Origin: BS750m-G62 sp964577175
Lineage (GTDB): Bacteria; Planctomycetota; Phycisphaerae; FEN-1346
DNA: 27,492 bases
Direction of reading: 5' to 3'
Assembly (NCBI GenBank): GCA_964577175.1
Contig: CAZNYC010000046.1
Coordinates: 1 to 27,492, forward strand
Part shown: positions 1 through 7,309 of the stretch, one piece after another
Layout: each line of letters begins with the position of its first letter
Numbering within the stretch: the stretch's first letter is position 1
Translations under genes and position numbers: made by a program
The notes under the pieces: generated by a model
Database searches by the model: none
Told to the model about the DNA's origin: nothing
The model's input: only the letters and a program-made list of their open reading frames with translations

Positions 1-25
1 GTGTTATTGAGAACGGCATCAAAGT

Positions 26-65
26 GAGATTCTTCGTCGCGGCTCCCCCGCTCCTCAGAATGACA
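26..65 (-). repeat. Partial copy of the TGTCATTCTGAG palindromic element
   Basis: This is one arm of the dispersed palindrome whose full copies lie at 6010-6110 and 25627-25734. It contains gagattcttcgtcg, a short tip hairpin and the terminal ctcagaatgaca. The bases to its left (11-25, gaacggcatcaaag) still resemble the central loop of the 6010 copy in reverse complement, so the element either runs out of the window or is decayed on that side. It lies beyond the 3' end of the ThuA-DUF1080 gene. Confidence 0.75.
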
Positions 66-112
66 AACGCGCAGGTGTCTTGCCGTACCTGTCATGAGTG
101 GCGCGCAGAGAA

Positions 113-140
113 GCGCGGCGGGTGCGGAGACCCGCCGCGC
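113..140. repeat. GC-rich hairpin repeat, copy 1 (possible terminator)
   Basis: An 11-bp perfect stem (gcgcggcgggt, 113-123, with acccgccgcgc, 130-140) closes a 6-base loop. Read on the minus strand it stands about 50 bp after the stop of the ThuA-DUF1080 gene and is followed by ttctct, so it may end that transcript, although there is no real U tract. A half copy of the right arm follows at 151-161. Related hairpins with the same loop-flanking gggtctccg core occur at 4973-5000 and 13913-13942, which marks it as a dispersed repeat and not only a terminator. Confidence 0.65.
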
Positions 141-188
141 TCAACTCGTTACCCGCCGCGCCTTATGGGTATCACCTTCGCGTGCGGT

Positions 189-1751
189 CTACTTCTCGTC
201 CTTCAGCGGCTTGACGCGGATGTTGCGGAACATGACCGGGTGCCCGTGCTGCTGGAACCCGATGTGCCCCTCGCGCGGGAAGTCCTTCAGGGCGGTCTTG
301 TACTTGTTTTTCGACCCGTCGGGGTTCTTGCGGGGTGTGTCCCATTTGTTGAGATCCATATCGATGATCTGGGTGCCGTTCATCTCGATCTGGATCTTGT
401 TGTCGCGGCAGGTGATGACGGCCCGGTTCCACTCGTCGTTCTTCATGGGATTGGCACTGGGGGCGAGGGCGTCGTAGACGGCTCCGCAGGAATGCTTGCC
501 GGGGTTCTTCTGCCCGCCGGAGTTCAGCACCTGCATCTCGAAGCCCGTCTGGACGGGGTTGCCGGGGTTGCCGGTGCGGAAGAAGATGCCCGAGTTGCCG
601 GTCGTCTTGAACTCCAGGTCGAGACGGAAGTCGCCGAAGCGCTCCTTGGTCCAGATCATGGGTCCCTTGCCGGCGGCGGCCAGGGCGCCGTCCTTGATGC
701 TCCATCCCTTGGGGATATCGCCGTCGCGGCCGCTGCCCCAGTGCTTCTGGAGACCTTCCTTGTCGCCGTCGAAGAGGGTGATCCACTTGCCCTCGTCCTT
801 CGGCGCGGCGAAGGTGCGGAGGCGGCGGGGGCCGGAGGCGTCGGCCTTCTTCCTGGCGGACTCCGGCACGCGGGCGGGCTCGGGCTTCGGCGAGAGTTTC
901 GCCGACGGCGTGGCGTCGCCCTTGAGGTCGCCGGCCGCCCACTGAATACCCGCCAGGTAGAACTTCATGACCTTGGGGTTCCAGAAGATCTCGTGCCGGT
1001 GGCCGAGCGAGCAGTAGAACATGCGTCCCTTGCCCCAATCCCGGATCCACGCCACGCCGTAATCCTGGTCGTCGCGTTTGCCCTTCTTGCTGGTGCAGGT
1101 CATGTCGAGGCTGAGGAGGACGCGCAGGTCGTCGCGCGAGTAGAAGCCCTTGTTGAACTGGTAGATCTCGTCCTTGACGATGAACCCCTCGCCGCCGAGG
1201 ACCTTGGCGACGGGGTGGTCCGGATCGTCGATCTTGACGCCGACGTCCTCGTGCCACGGATGGCCGGTGAAGACCCCGCCCATCATCTTCTTGAACTCGA
1301 GCCACTTCCATCCGCCGACGTCGGTGGCGGCATGGACGCCCACGACGCCGCCGCCGGCCTTGACCCAGTCCATGAGGCTCTTCTTGAGCGTCTCGTCGTC
1401 GAACAGGTTACCGGTGGTGTTGTTGAAGCAGACGAGGTCGAACTGCTCGAGGCTGTCCGGGGCGAAGACCTTGGGGTCGTCGCTGGCGACGGTGGTGTAG
1501 ACGCCGGTCTCCTCGCCCATGATCTCGAACGCCTTCGTGCAGAACGGGACCGAACTGTGGCGGAACCCCTTGCACAGGGTGAAGATGAGCATCTTGTGTT
1601 CTTTGGCGGGCTTGACGACGGGCTCCTCGGGGACGGCGTCGCGCATCTTTTCGATATCATCTTCGCTCGGTCCCTTGGCCAGGATGGAGCAGTTCGCGCA
1701 CAGCATGGCCGCGCAGGCAGCCAGGGCCAGGATCATCCATCGGCCTCGCAT
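189..1751 (-). CDS. Secreted ThuA-DUF1080 fusion protein
   Basis: A 520-residue protein. Residues 1-25 form a hydrophobic signal segment (MRGRWMILALAACAAMLCAN). Residues about 52-260 are a ThuA-like domain (trehalose-utilisation family, glutamine-amidotransferase-like fold) with the typical stretches GFRHSSV, GGGVVGVHAATD and HRHEIFWNP. Residues about 315-518 are a DUF1080 domain (PF06439, 3-keto-disaccharide hydrolase; concanavalin-like fold) with WITLFDG, NSGIFFR and GHIGFQQHGHPVMFRNIRV. The start at 1751 has the Shine-Dalgarno AAGGAG at the right distance; the frame stays open far upstream but only with non-coding-looking sequence. The fusion implies periplasmic action on an oxidised or modified disaccharide. 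The family assignment is firm; the substrate is unknown. A lipoprotein box is not convincing (the residues before C21 are CAN). Confidence 0.9.
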   Translation of the reverse strand: MRGRWMILALAACAAMLCANCSILAKGPSEDDIEKMRDAVPEEPVVKPAKEHKMLIFTLCKGFRHSSVPFCTKAFEIMGEETGVYTTVASDDPKVFAPDSLEQFDLVCFNNTTGNLFDDETLKKSLMDWVKAGGGVVGVHAATDVGGWKWLEFKKMMGGVFTGHPWHEDVGVKIDDPDHPVAKVLGGEGFIVKDEIYQFNKGFYSRDDLRVLLSLDMTCTSKKGKRDDQDYGVAWIRDWGKGRMFYCSLGHRHEIFWNPKVMKFYLAGIQWAAGDLKGDATPSAKLSPKPEPARVPESARKKADASGPRRLRTFAAPKDEGKWITLFDGDKEGLQKHWGSGRDGDIPKGWSIKDGALAAAGKGPMIWTKERFGDFRLDLEFKTTGNSGIFFRTGNPGNPVQTGFEMQVLNSGGQKNPGKHSCGAVYDALAPSANPMKNDEWNRAVITCRDNKIQIEMNGTQIIDMDLNKWDTPRKNPDGSKNKYKTALKDFPREGHIGFQQHGHPVMFRNIRVKPLKDEK

Positions 1752-2322
1752 GGTCAGTCTCCTTCTTGGGTTCGACGAGATTCGGTTGCGGTTCGGCACC
1801 CCGACGGCCCGGCGATGGGCACGGGGAGAACATAGTGTAAACACCCTGCCTCCACAGGTGGGACTGAAAAACCGGCGGGGATTCAGATGGGGCGACACCG
1901 CCTTCAAGGCGCGTGGTGTCGTGAGCCGGCTGCGGAAGCGGCCGGTCATTCCCATCTGCCTGGGCACACGACACCGGCGGCTGACGATGACCCGCTGCTC
2001 CCGCAGCACGCTTGAACGGCGGCGCGCCGCCTGCCCAGGCGGCTGCGCGAGGCGGGGTCTCGGTCGAGATGACTTCCTTCGAGGTCCCGGAAAACCCGTG
2101 CGGGATTCGCGCGGGCGGTGCGAGAACCTTGTGAAGGGTGGGCGACGGCCGTAGCCCGGTTTCCTCCGCCTCGCCCTTGACAGCGGACGGCGCGATGCGT
2201 ACCTTATGGCGACACTCGCCGCCCCATCGGCGGTTAGAAGTGAATACGAAAGGCGGACGGCTCGTCTGTCCCCGTGAGCCGGCCGGGTACGAATCGGTCC
2301 TCTGGATTGGAGAGAAGAGACG
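1752..2322. other. Divergent intergenic region, 571 bp
   Basis: No convincing gene. It separates the minus-strand ThuA-DUF1080 gene from the plus-strand discoidin-like gene, so both promoters should lie here. It holds several inverted repeats: ggtgtcgtg/cacgacacc (1915-1923 with 1967-1975), the perfect palindrome ggcggcgcgccgcc (2018-2031), and gccgcc/ggcggc (2026-2031 with 2038-2043). A promoter-like sequence is listed separately. Confidence 0.6.
2177..2205 (+). promoter_or_regulatory. Candidate sigma-70-type promoter for the 2323 operon
   Basis: A perfect -35 TTGACA (2177-2182), a 17-bp spacer and TACCTT (2200-2205) as a weak -10. It lies about 120 bp upstream of the ATG at 2323 on the same strand. 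The -35 and spacing are ideal, the -10 matches at only three of six positions, and planctomycete promoter consensus is not well defined, so this is a candidate only. Confidence 0.4.
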
Positions 2323-3084
2323 ATGAACGCACGACGGTACCTGAAAGTGGGATCGGTCATCCTGGCCGGTCTGTTCGCCGTGGTCGCCCTCGGGGTCCTG
2401 GACGCCCCCGCGGCCGTCAAGCAGAAGGAGGGCATGCGGGGCAAGAAGGGCCCCGTCAAGTCCAAGGGCGTCAAAGAGGGCATGAAGACCGAGCCCCTGA
2501 AGGAAGAACTGCCCAAGGCTATGTTCGAGGGCACGCCCAAGAACATCAAGCCGACCCCGACGCTCGAGAAGTACGTCGACAAGCCCCGTCCCCCGTTCCT
2601 CATCCCTGCCGGCAGCACCAACGTCGCCAAGGACAAGCCCGTCACCTCCAGCGACTCGATGCCCATCATCGGCGAACTGGACCTCGTGACCGACGGCGAC
2701 AAGGAAGGCACGGACGGCTCGTACGTGGAACTCGGCCCCGGCCTCCAGTGGATCCAGATCGATCTGCAGAAGAAGTGCGACATCTACGCCATCCTCTTCT
2801 GGCACTACCACGCCGAGGGGCGCGTCTACCACGACGTGGTGATCCAGGTCTCGGACGACCCGGACTTCATCGAGGGCGTCAAGACGGTCCTCAATAACGA
2901 TTACGACAACTCCTCCGGCCTCGGCATCGGCAAGGACCTGGAGTTCATCGAAGACTACCGCGGCCGCCTCATCGACGCCGGCGGCGCCCGCGGCCGGTAC
3001 GTCCGCATGTACTCGGCCGGTAACACCAGCAACGACCAGAACCACTACATCGAGGTGGAAGTCTACGGCAAGCCCGCCAAATGA
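2323..3084 (+). CDS. Secreted discoidin-like (F5/8 type C-like) protein
   Basis: A 253-residue protein with an N-terminal signal peptide (KVGSVILAGLFAVVALGVL, cut near APAA). A lysine-rich linker follows to about residue 75, then a galactose-binding-like beta-sandwich. The sandwich is recognised from NVAKDKPVTSS, LVTDGDKEGTDGSYVEL, QWIQIDLQKKCDIYAILFW and the terminal RYVRMYS...IEVEVYG. This is the pattern of F5/8 type C (discoidin) carbohydrate-binding modules, here without a catalytic domain. Start chosen at the ATG after GGAGAGAAG. Its stop overlaps the start of the glycosyltransferase gene (ATGA at 3081-3084), so the two are translationally coupled. The fold is fairly sure; the ligand is unknown. 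Confidence 0.75.
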   Translation: MNARRYLKVGSVILAGLFAVVALGVLDAPAAVKQKEGMRGKKGPVKSKGVKEGMKTEPLKEELPKAMFEGTPKNIKPTPTLEKYVDKPRPPFLIPAGSTNVAKDKPVTSSDSMPIIGELDLVTDGDKEGTDGSYVELGPGLQWIQIDLQKKCDIYAILFWHYHAEGRVYHDVVIQVSDDPDFIEGVKTVLNNDYDNSSGLGIGKDLEFIEDYRGRLIDAGGARGRYVRMYSAGNTSNDQNHYIEVEVYGKPAK

Positions 3085-4901
3085 ACACCGCACGGACGCT
3101 TGGCGTGCTGAGCATCCTGGCCGTGGCGATCGGAGCGGCAGCGCTCCGGTTGCCACGGCTTTCTGTGCGCATTATGCACGGCGACGAGGCCAACCAGGCC
3201 GTCAAGACCGCCACCCTCCTCGAGACGGGCCAGTACGCCTACAACCCGCACGACCATCACGGGCCGAGCCTCTATTACCTGGCCCTGCCGGTCCTGTGGG
3301 CGGCCGGGGCCGAGACGGCGCCGGAGATGAGCGACGGCCTGCTGCGGCTGGTGCCGGCGGGGTTCGGCATTCTCGCCGTCCTGCTCCTGGCGCTGCTGGC
3401 CGGCGGTGGCAGATCTCCCTCCCCCTCGATGGGAGGGGGCAGGGGTGAGGGTGAGCATTCTCCCCCTCCCTCGATGGGAGGGGGCAGGGGTGAGGGTGCG
3501 ACGTCCCGTTTCGGCTTCGGCCCCGCCGCCGCCGTCTGCGCGGCCGTGCTGACGGCCGTGTCGCCCGGTCTCGTTTTCTACAGCCGGTACTATGTGCAGG
3601 AGATGCTGCTCGTCTGTTTCACGTTCGCCACCATCGCGACGGGGTGGCGGTACGTGGCGACGCGGAAGATCGGCTGGGCGGTGGCGGCCGGGGCGTGCGT
3701 CGGCCTGATGCACGCCACGAAGGAGACGTGGGTCCTGGCGGGGGCGTCGATGGCGGCCGCCCTCGTCCTTGTTCTCCTGTGGGAGCGGTACGCCGGCCGG
3801 CGGATGGAGGTCCGATCGTACCTGCGCCCCGCGGCCGTCGCCGGGATGCTCGTTGCGGCGCTGGCCGTGACGGTGGGCTTCTACACGTCCTTTTTCACCC
3901 ACGCCCGCGGGCCGATCGACAGCGTCCTGACCTATTATTACAACGTGGCCAAGGCGGGCGGGGGATCCATTCACGTCCATCCCTGGCACTGGTACCTCTC
4001 GATGCTGGCCTACTCGCCGCTCGTGACCGACGTGTGGGCGGGACCCTGGTGGGCGGAGTGGACCGAGGGGCTGATCCTCCTCCTGGCCCTGGTGGGGCTC
4101 GTGGCGGCCGTCACCGGCCGCGGCCTCGGCCGGACGCACCGCGGCCTGGCGCGATTCCTTGCCCTCTACACGGTGCTCCTCACCGCCGCTTACGCCGTCA
4201 TCCCGTACAAGACGCCGTGGTGCGCGACGAACTTCCTGCACGCGATGACGCTGATGGGCGGCATCGGGGCGGTGGCCCTGGTGCGGTGGGTGCCCACCCG
4301 GCCGGTGAAGGTCCTGGTGGCCCTCGTCCTGGTGGCGGGGGCGGTCCATCTGGGGTGGCAGGCGTACCTCGGCAGTCACGTAGGGCGGTTCGTGGCCGGT
4401 CGGCGGAATCCGTACGTGTATGCCCACACGGCCCCGGACGCCATGAAGATCGTCCGGCGGGTCGAGGAGGTGGCCGAGGTCCATCCGGACGGCCGGGAGA
4501 TGGTCGTCAAGGTCATCACCCCCACGAATTACTGGCCGCTGCCGTGGTACCTGCGGGCGTTTCCGCACGTCGGGTATTACCACGAGGTGCCGCCGGACGC
4601 GGATGCCGACGTCATCGTGACCTCGCCCGAGTGGGCGGATCAGGTCGCGGCGGCGGCGGAGCGGTCGTACAACCAGGCGAGCCTGTACGGTCTCCGGCCG
4701 CAGGTGCTGCTCTCCGTCTGGATTCACGAGCCGCTGTGGGACGCGCTGGTGGAGAAGTGGACGGCCGGGCAACAGGCAGGTGGGGGGCGGTCGACCCCTC
4801 ATCCCGCGCCGGACCACTCCCTGTTCGCCGCCGCGATTGCGCCGCGCGTGTCGGTCGAGGCGGCGGCTGAGAGCAGAGAAGACCGGGAGGCCTCGCCGTG
4901 A
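3081..4901 (+). CDS. Agl23/TIGR03663-like membrane glycosyltransferase
   Basis: A 606-residue multi-pass membrane protein of the ArnT/PMT-type GT-C superfamily. After the first transmembrane helix comes MHGDEANQAV (M32-D35-E36; the Asp-Glu in the first outer loop is the expected catalytic or metal site) and then HHGPSLYYL, the hallmark pattern of the TIGR03663/Agl23 family. Further hydrophobic helices run to about residue 430, and the C-terminal part is soluble. Such enzymes transfer a sugar from a polyprenyl-phosphate donor on the outer face of the membrane. Residues about 112-142 are a glycine-rich insertion made of two copies of a 15-residue unit encoded by a DNA repeat (3415-3504). The gene overlaps its neighbours on both sides (ATGA at 3081, GTGA at 4898). 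The acceptor cannot be read from sequence. Confidence 0.75.
   Translation: MNTARTLGVLSILAVAIGAAALRLPRLSVRIMHGDEANQAVKTATLLETGQYAYNPHDHHGPSLYYLALPVLWAAGAETAPEMSDGLLRLVPAGFGILAVLLLALLAGGGRSPSPSMGGGRGEGEHSPPPSMGGGRGEGATSRFGFGPAAAVCAAVLTAVSPGLVFYSRYYVQEMLLVCFTFATIATGWRYVATRKIGWAVAAGACVGLMHATKETWVLAGASMAAALVLVLLWERYAGRRMEVRSYLRPAAVAGMLVAALAVTVGFYTSFFTHARGPIDSVLTYYYNVAKAGGGSIHVHPWHWYLSMLAYSPLVTDVWAGPWWAEWTEGLILLLALVGLVAAVTGRGLGRTHRGLARFLALYTVLLTAAYAVIPYKTPWCATNFLHAMTLMGGIGAVALVRWVPTRPVKVLVALVLVAGAVHLGWQAYLGSHVGRFVAGRRNPYVYAHTAPDAMKIVRRVEEVAEVHPDGREMVVKVITPTNYWPLPWYLRAFPHVGYYHEVPPDADADVIVTSPEWADQVAAAAERSYNQASLYGLRPQVLLSVWIHEPLWDALVEKWTAGQQAGGGRSTPHPAPDHSLFAAAIAPRVSVEAAAESREDREASP
3415..3504 (+). repeat. 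Two tandem 45-bp repeats inside a coding sequence
   Basis: Two head-to-tail units of 45 bp (3415-3459 and 3460-3504) share an identical 28-bp stretch, at 3426-3453 and 3471-3498, that begins tcgatgggaggggg. Because 45 is a multiple of three, each unit adds 15 residues (SPSPSMGGGRGEGEH, then SPPPSMGGGRGEGAT) without breaking the glycosyltransferase frame. On the other strand the unit would read LTPAPSHRG, a peptide I recall as common in conceptual translations of a dispersed bacterial repeat. The segment falls between two membrane helices. Confidence 0.85.
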
Positions 4902-5965
4902 AGCCGCCCGAACAGAACGGCCATACGGCTGATCGCGATGGGTCGCCGCGCCCGCCGCGCTCCGGGCAGGCAGCGCAGCGGGTACGGAGACCCGCCGCGC
5001 CTTCACCGGAGGCGTCGGCCGAGGCGGCCGGCGGTGCGGCCGCCGTCCCCGCCGAGACCGGCGACGGCCTCCATCGCTTCGCCGACGAGGCGATGGCGAC
5101 CACGTGGGGCATCGTCATCGCAGACCAGGAGGCCGAGTACGCCCGCGCCGCCGCCCAGGCCGCCTTCGAGGAACTCCATCGCCTGGAGACGGAACTCAGC
5201 CGGTTCGACCCGGCGAGTGACGTGTCGCGTATCTCACGGCTGAAGGGCGGGGAGGCGATCAAGGTCGGCCTCGAGACGTTCGAGTGTTTGAAGATCGCGT
5301 CCCGCATCCATCGCGAGACGGGCGGGGCCCTGGACGTGACCCTCGCCCCGCTTCAGGACCTCTGGTGGCCGAAGGAAGGCCGCGAGGGGCCGCCGTCCGA
5401 CAAGCAGATCGCCGAGGCCCGCCGCCGAACCGGCATGCACCTCCTGGTGCTGGACGAGCGGGAGCACGCCGTCGGTGTCCGGGCGGGGCCGGTGCACGTG
5501 GACCTTGGAGCCATCGGCAAAGGCTACGCCGTCGACCGGATGGGGGTGCTGCTGGAGGACTGGAGCATCGAGTCGGCCCTCGTGCACGGCGGCCGGAGCA
5601 CGGTCTACGGCCTGGGCACGCCGCCCGGAAAGGACGGGTGGCCCATTGCCGCCTACGGGCCCGGCAAGGAGCCGGGTACGCTCGGCTCGGCCCGGCTGCG
5701 GAACCGGGCGTTTTCGGGCTCCGGCTCGCCGCCGGGGGCGCGGCACGTGCTGGACCCGCGGACGGGCCGGCCCGCCGAGGGGAACCTCGGTGCCTGGGTT
5801 GTGACGGACACGGCGGCCGAGGCCGACGCCCTCTCCACCGCCTTCCTGGTGATGAAACCGGAGGAGGTGGCGCAATATTGCAGACAGCACCCCGGCACAT
5901 CGGGTATGCTGTTGGAGGAAGAGGGTGGCACGGTGCACCGTTTCGGGGCGTGGCGGGAACCGTAG
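4898..5965 (+). CDS. apbE: ApbE-like FAD:protein FMN transferase
   Basis: A 355-residue protein. The ApbE domain runs from about residue 60 to the end. It contains FADEAMATTWGI, ELSRFDPASDVSRI, VDLGAIGKGYAVDRM (flavin and Mg2+ site), HVLDPRTGRPAEG and DTAAEADALSTAFLVM. ApbE enzymes attach FMN covalently to a Thr or Ser of exported electron-transfer subunits. The GTG start at 4898 is preceded by GGGAGG and overlaps the previous stop. Residues 1-60 are low-complexity Arg/Pro/Ala sequence that includes a GC hairpin repeat (4973-5000). No signal peptide or lipobox is visible, although most ApbE proteins are exported. The usual GGD motif is GGR here. No flavinylation target is seen in the window. 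Confidence 0.85.
   Translation: MKPPEQNGHTADRDGSPRPPRSGQAAQRVRRPAAPSPEASAEAAGGAAAVPAETGDGLHRFADEAMATTWGIVIADQEAEYARAAAQAAFEELHRLETELSRFDPASDVSRISRLKGGEAIKVGLETFECLKIASRIHRETGGALDVTLAPLQDLWWPKEGREGPPSDKQIAEARRRTGMHLLVLDEREHAVGVRAGPVHVDLGAIGKGYAVDRMGVLLEDWSIESALVHGGRSTVYGLGTPPGKDGWPIAAYGPGKEPGTLGSARLRNRAFSGSGSPPGARHVLDPRTGRPAEGNLGAWVVTDTAAEADALSTAFLVMKPEEVAQYCRQHPGTSGMLLEEEGGTVHRFGAWREP
4973..5000. repeat. GC-rich hairpin repeat, copy 2, inside apbE
   Basis: The stem gcgcagcgggt (4973-4983) pairs with acccgccgcgc (4990-5000) with one mismatch around loop acggag. It is nearly the same as the repeat at 113-140. It is translated as about residues 26-35 of the ApbE-like protein, in the part outside the conserved domain. 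Confidence 0.7.
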
Positions 5966-6009
5966 GACAGAGGCCATTTGTCGAGTCCGGTAAAGACTAA
6001 GTCTAAGGC

Positions 6010-6110
6010 TGTCATTCTGAGGAGCGGCGAAGCCGCGACGAAGAATCTCGCCTTGACGCCGTTCGCACGGCGAGATTCTTCGGCCCTGCAAGCAGGGCCT
6101 CAGAATGACA
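6010..6110. repeat. Full copy (101 bp) of the TGTCATTCTGAG palindromic element
   Basis: Perfect 12-bp terminal inverted repeats (tgtcattctgag and ctcagaatgaca) and a perfect inner 14-bp inverted repeat (cgaagaatctcgcc with ggcgagattcttcg). Between outer and inner stems each arm carries its own small hairpin (gcggc-gaa-gccgc on the left, gccctgc-aa-gcagggc on the right), so the element can fold as a cross. It begins 45 bp after the apbE stop and ends 46 bp before the next start. It has no coding capacity and looks like a MITE- or REP-type element. Confidence 0.85.
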
Positions 6111-6155
6111 TCTTCGTGCAAGTCCAAGGTTCACAAATCATAACGGAGGCCAACC

Positions 6156-7160
6156 ATGAAACCGATCACCTGCATCGCCGTAGGCATCGTCCTCGCGGGC
6201 GTGGCAACGTCGGCGCTCGCGGCCAAGCCCGACCGCCGGGCCGACAAGCCGCACGACGGCATCATGGGCGAGTCCGTCGGCCAGTGGCGCCCGACGGGCG
6301 GACAGGCCGCCAAGGCCATGGCCCGCGTCATCGGGGAAGGCGACGGCCAATACCGCGTCCGTCTCTTCACCACCCACGCCTGGGAAAGCAAGTTCGGCGA
6401 ACTCACCGGCAAGGCCGACGGCAAGACGGTGGCCCTGGAGGGCCGACTCGGGGGCGCCGAGGCCAAGGGCACCCTGAAGGGCGGCGACACGCTCGTCGTC
6501 AAGGGCGAGAAGGGCGAATTCGAGGGCACGTTCCACGTCCGCAAGCCGCCGACCCTTGGCGCCGAGCCGCCCGCGGGCGCCGTCGTCCTTCTGCCCTATG
6601 AGGAGGGCAAGAAACCCGGCCTCGAACACTGGCGGAACCAGAAGTGGCAGCCCCTGGAGGACGGGTCCGTCCGCGTGAGCGGCGGCAACAACGTGTCGAA
6701 GAAGGCGTTCGGCAGCGTGCGGATGCACGTGGAGTTCCGGTGCCCCTATCAGCCGAAGGCCCGCGGGCAGGGCCGCGGCAACAGCGGCGTTTACCTGCAC
6801 GGGAAGTACGAGATCCAGGTGCTCGATTCCTTCGGCCTCGAAGGCAAGGGCAACGAGGCGGGCGGCATCTACGGCGTCTCGGCGCCGAAGGTCAACCCCG
6901 CCCTGCCGCCCACCCGATGGCAGACGTACGACATCGTTTTCCATGCCCCGGAGGTGGCCGAGGACGGCAAAGTGACGAAACCGCCCGTCTTCGAGTCCGT
7001 GACGTTCAACGGCGTTTTGGTGCAGGAGAACGCCGAGGTCAAGAAGACGACCACGGCCGGCATGAAGGGGAAGGTCCGCGAAGAGGGGCCCCTCATGCTC
7101 CAGGACCACGGCAACGCGGTGCGGTTCCGCAACATCTGGTACGTGCCGCTCGAAGACTGA
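6156..7160 (+). CDS. Secreted DUF1080 protein with extra N-terminal domain
   Basis: A 334-residue protein with a clear Sec signal peptide (residues 1-22, ending SALA-A). Residues about 30-130 form a small beta-rich module (VGQWRPTGG, LTGKADGKTVALEGRLGG, LKGGDTLVVKGEKGEFEGTF) that I cannot name. Residues about 145-334 are a DUF1080 / 3-keto-disaccharide hydrolase domain with FGSVRMHVEF, GRGNSGVYLHGKYEIQVLDS, GGIYG, WQTYDIVFHAP and LQDHGNAVRFRNIWYVPLED. Start supported by GGAGG 8 bp upstream. The next gene is a paralogue without the N-terminal module. It probably cleaves or modifies a 3-keto sugar in the periplasm; the actual substrate is not deducible. Confidence 0.88.
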   Translation: MKPITCIAVGIVLAGVATSALAAKPDRRADKPHDGIMGESVGQWRPTGGQAAKAMARVIGEGDGQYRVRLFTTHAWESKFGELTGKADGKTVALEGRLGGAEAKGTLKGGDTLVVKGEKGEFEGTFHVRKPPTLGAEPPAGAVVLLPYEEGKKPGLEHWRNQKWQPLEDGSVRVSGGNNVSKKAFGSVRMHVEFRCPYQPKARGQGRGNSGVYLHGKYEIQVLDSFGLEGKGNEAGGIYGVSAPKVNPALPPTRWQTYDIVFHAPEVAEDGKVTKPPVFESVTFNGVLVQENAEVKKTTTAGMKGKVREEGPLMLQDHGNAVRFRNIWYVPLED

Positions 7161-7309
7161 AACGGTAACGGCGAACGGCGCGGCACATTCAGCCGCCGGG
7201 CTTGCCCGGCGCGTCGAAACGGCGCCCGGCCCGCAAGCGGGCCGCCGAACGCAGGCCACCCGGCCCAGGTCGGGGGCGCCGGCGTTCGATCTCAACGGAA
7301 GGAGAAACG

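Noticed and set aside
1689..1700. Lipoprotein signal in the ThuA-DUF1080 protein
   Set aside because: C18 and C21 are preceded by AML and CAN, neither a good lipobox.
24..1835. Long plus-strand open frame opposite the ThuA-DUF1080 gene
   Set aside because: The opposite strand has two recognisable domains, a signal peptide and a ribosome site. The plus-strand product is Val/Leu/Gly/Asp-rich, as expected from reading a GC-rich gene backwards.
1752..2783. Upstream extension of the ThuA-DUF1080 frame
   Set aside because: The added residues are Arg/Ser/Pro-rich without family similarity, cross the divergent promoter region and run antisense to the discoidin-like gene; the ATG at 1751 has a good ribosome site and signal peptide.
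3415..3504. Possible short CRISPR-like or minisatellite array
   Set aside because: Only two directly adjoining units, no spacers, and the frame continues through; it is an in-gene tandem repeat.
6010..6110. Intrinsic terminator for apbE
   Set aside because: The stems are long but there is no T tract, and further copies with the same ends in other contexts show that it is a dispersed element. A side effect on termination remains possible.
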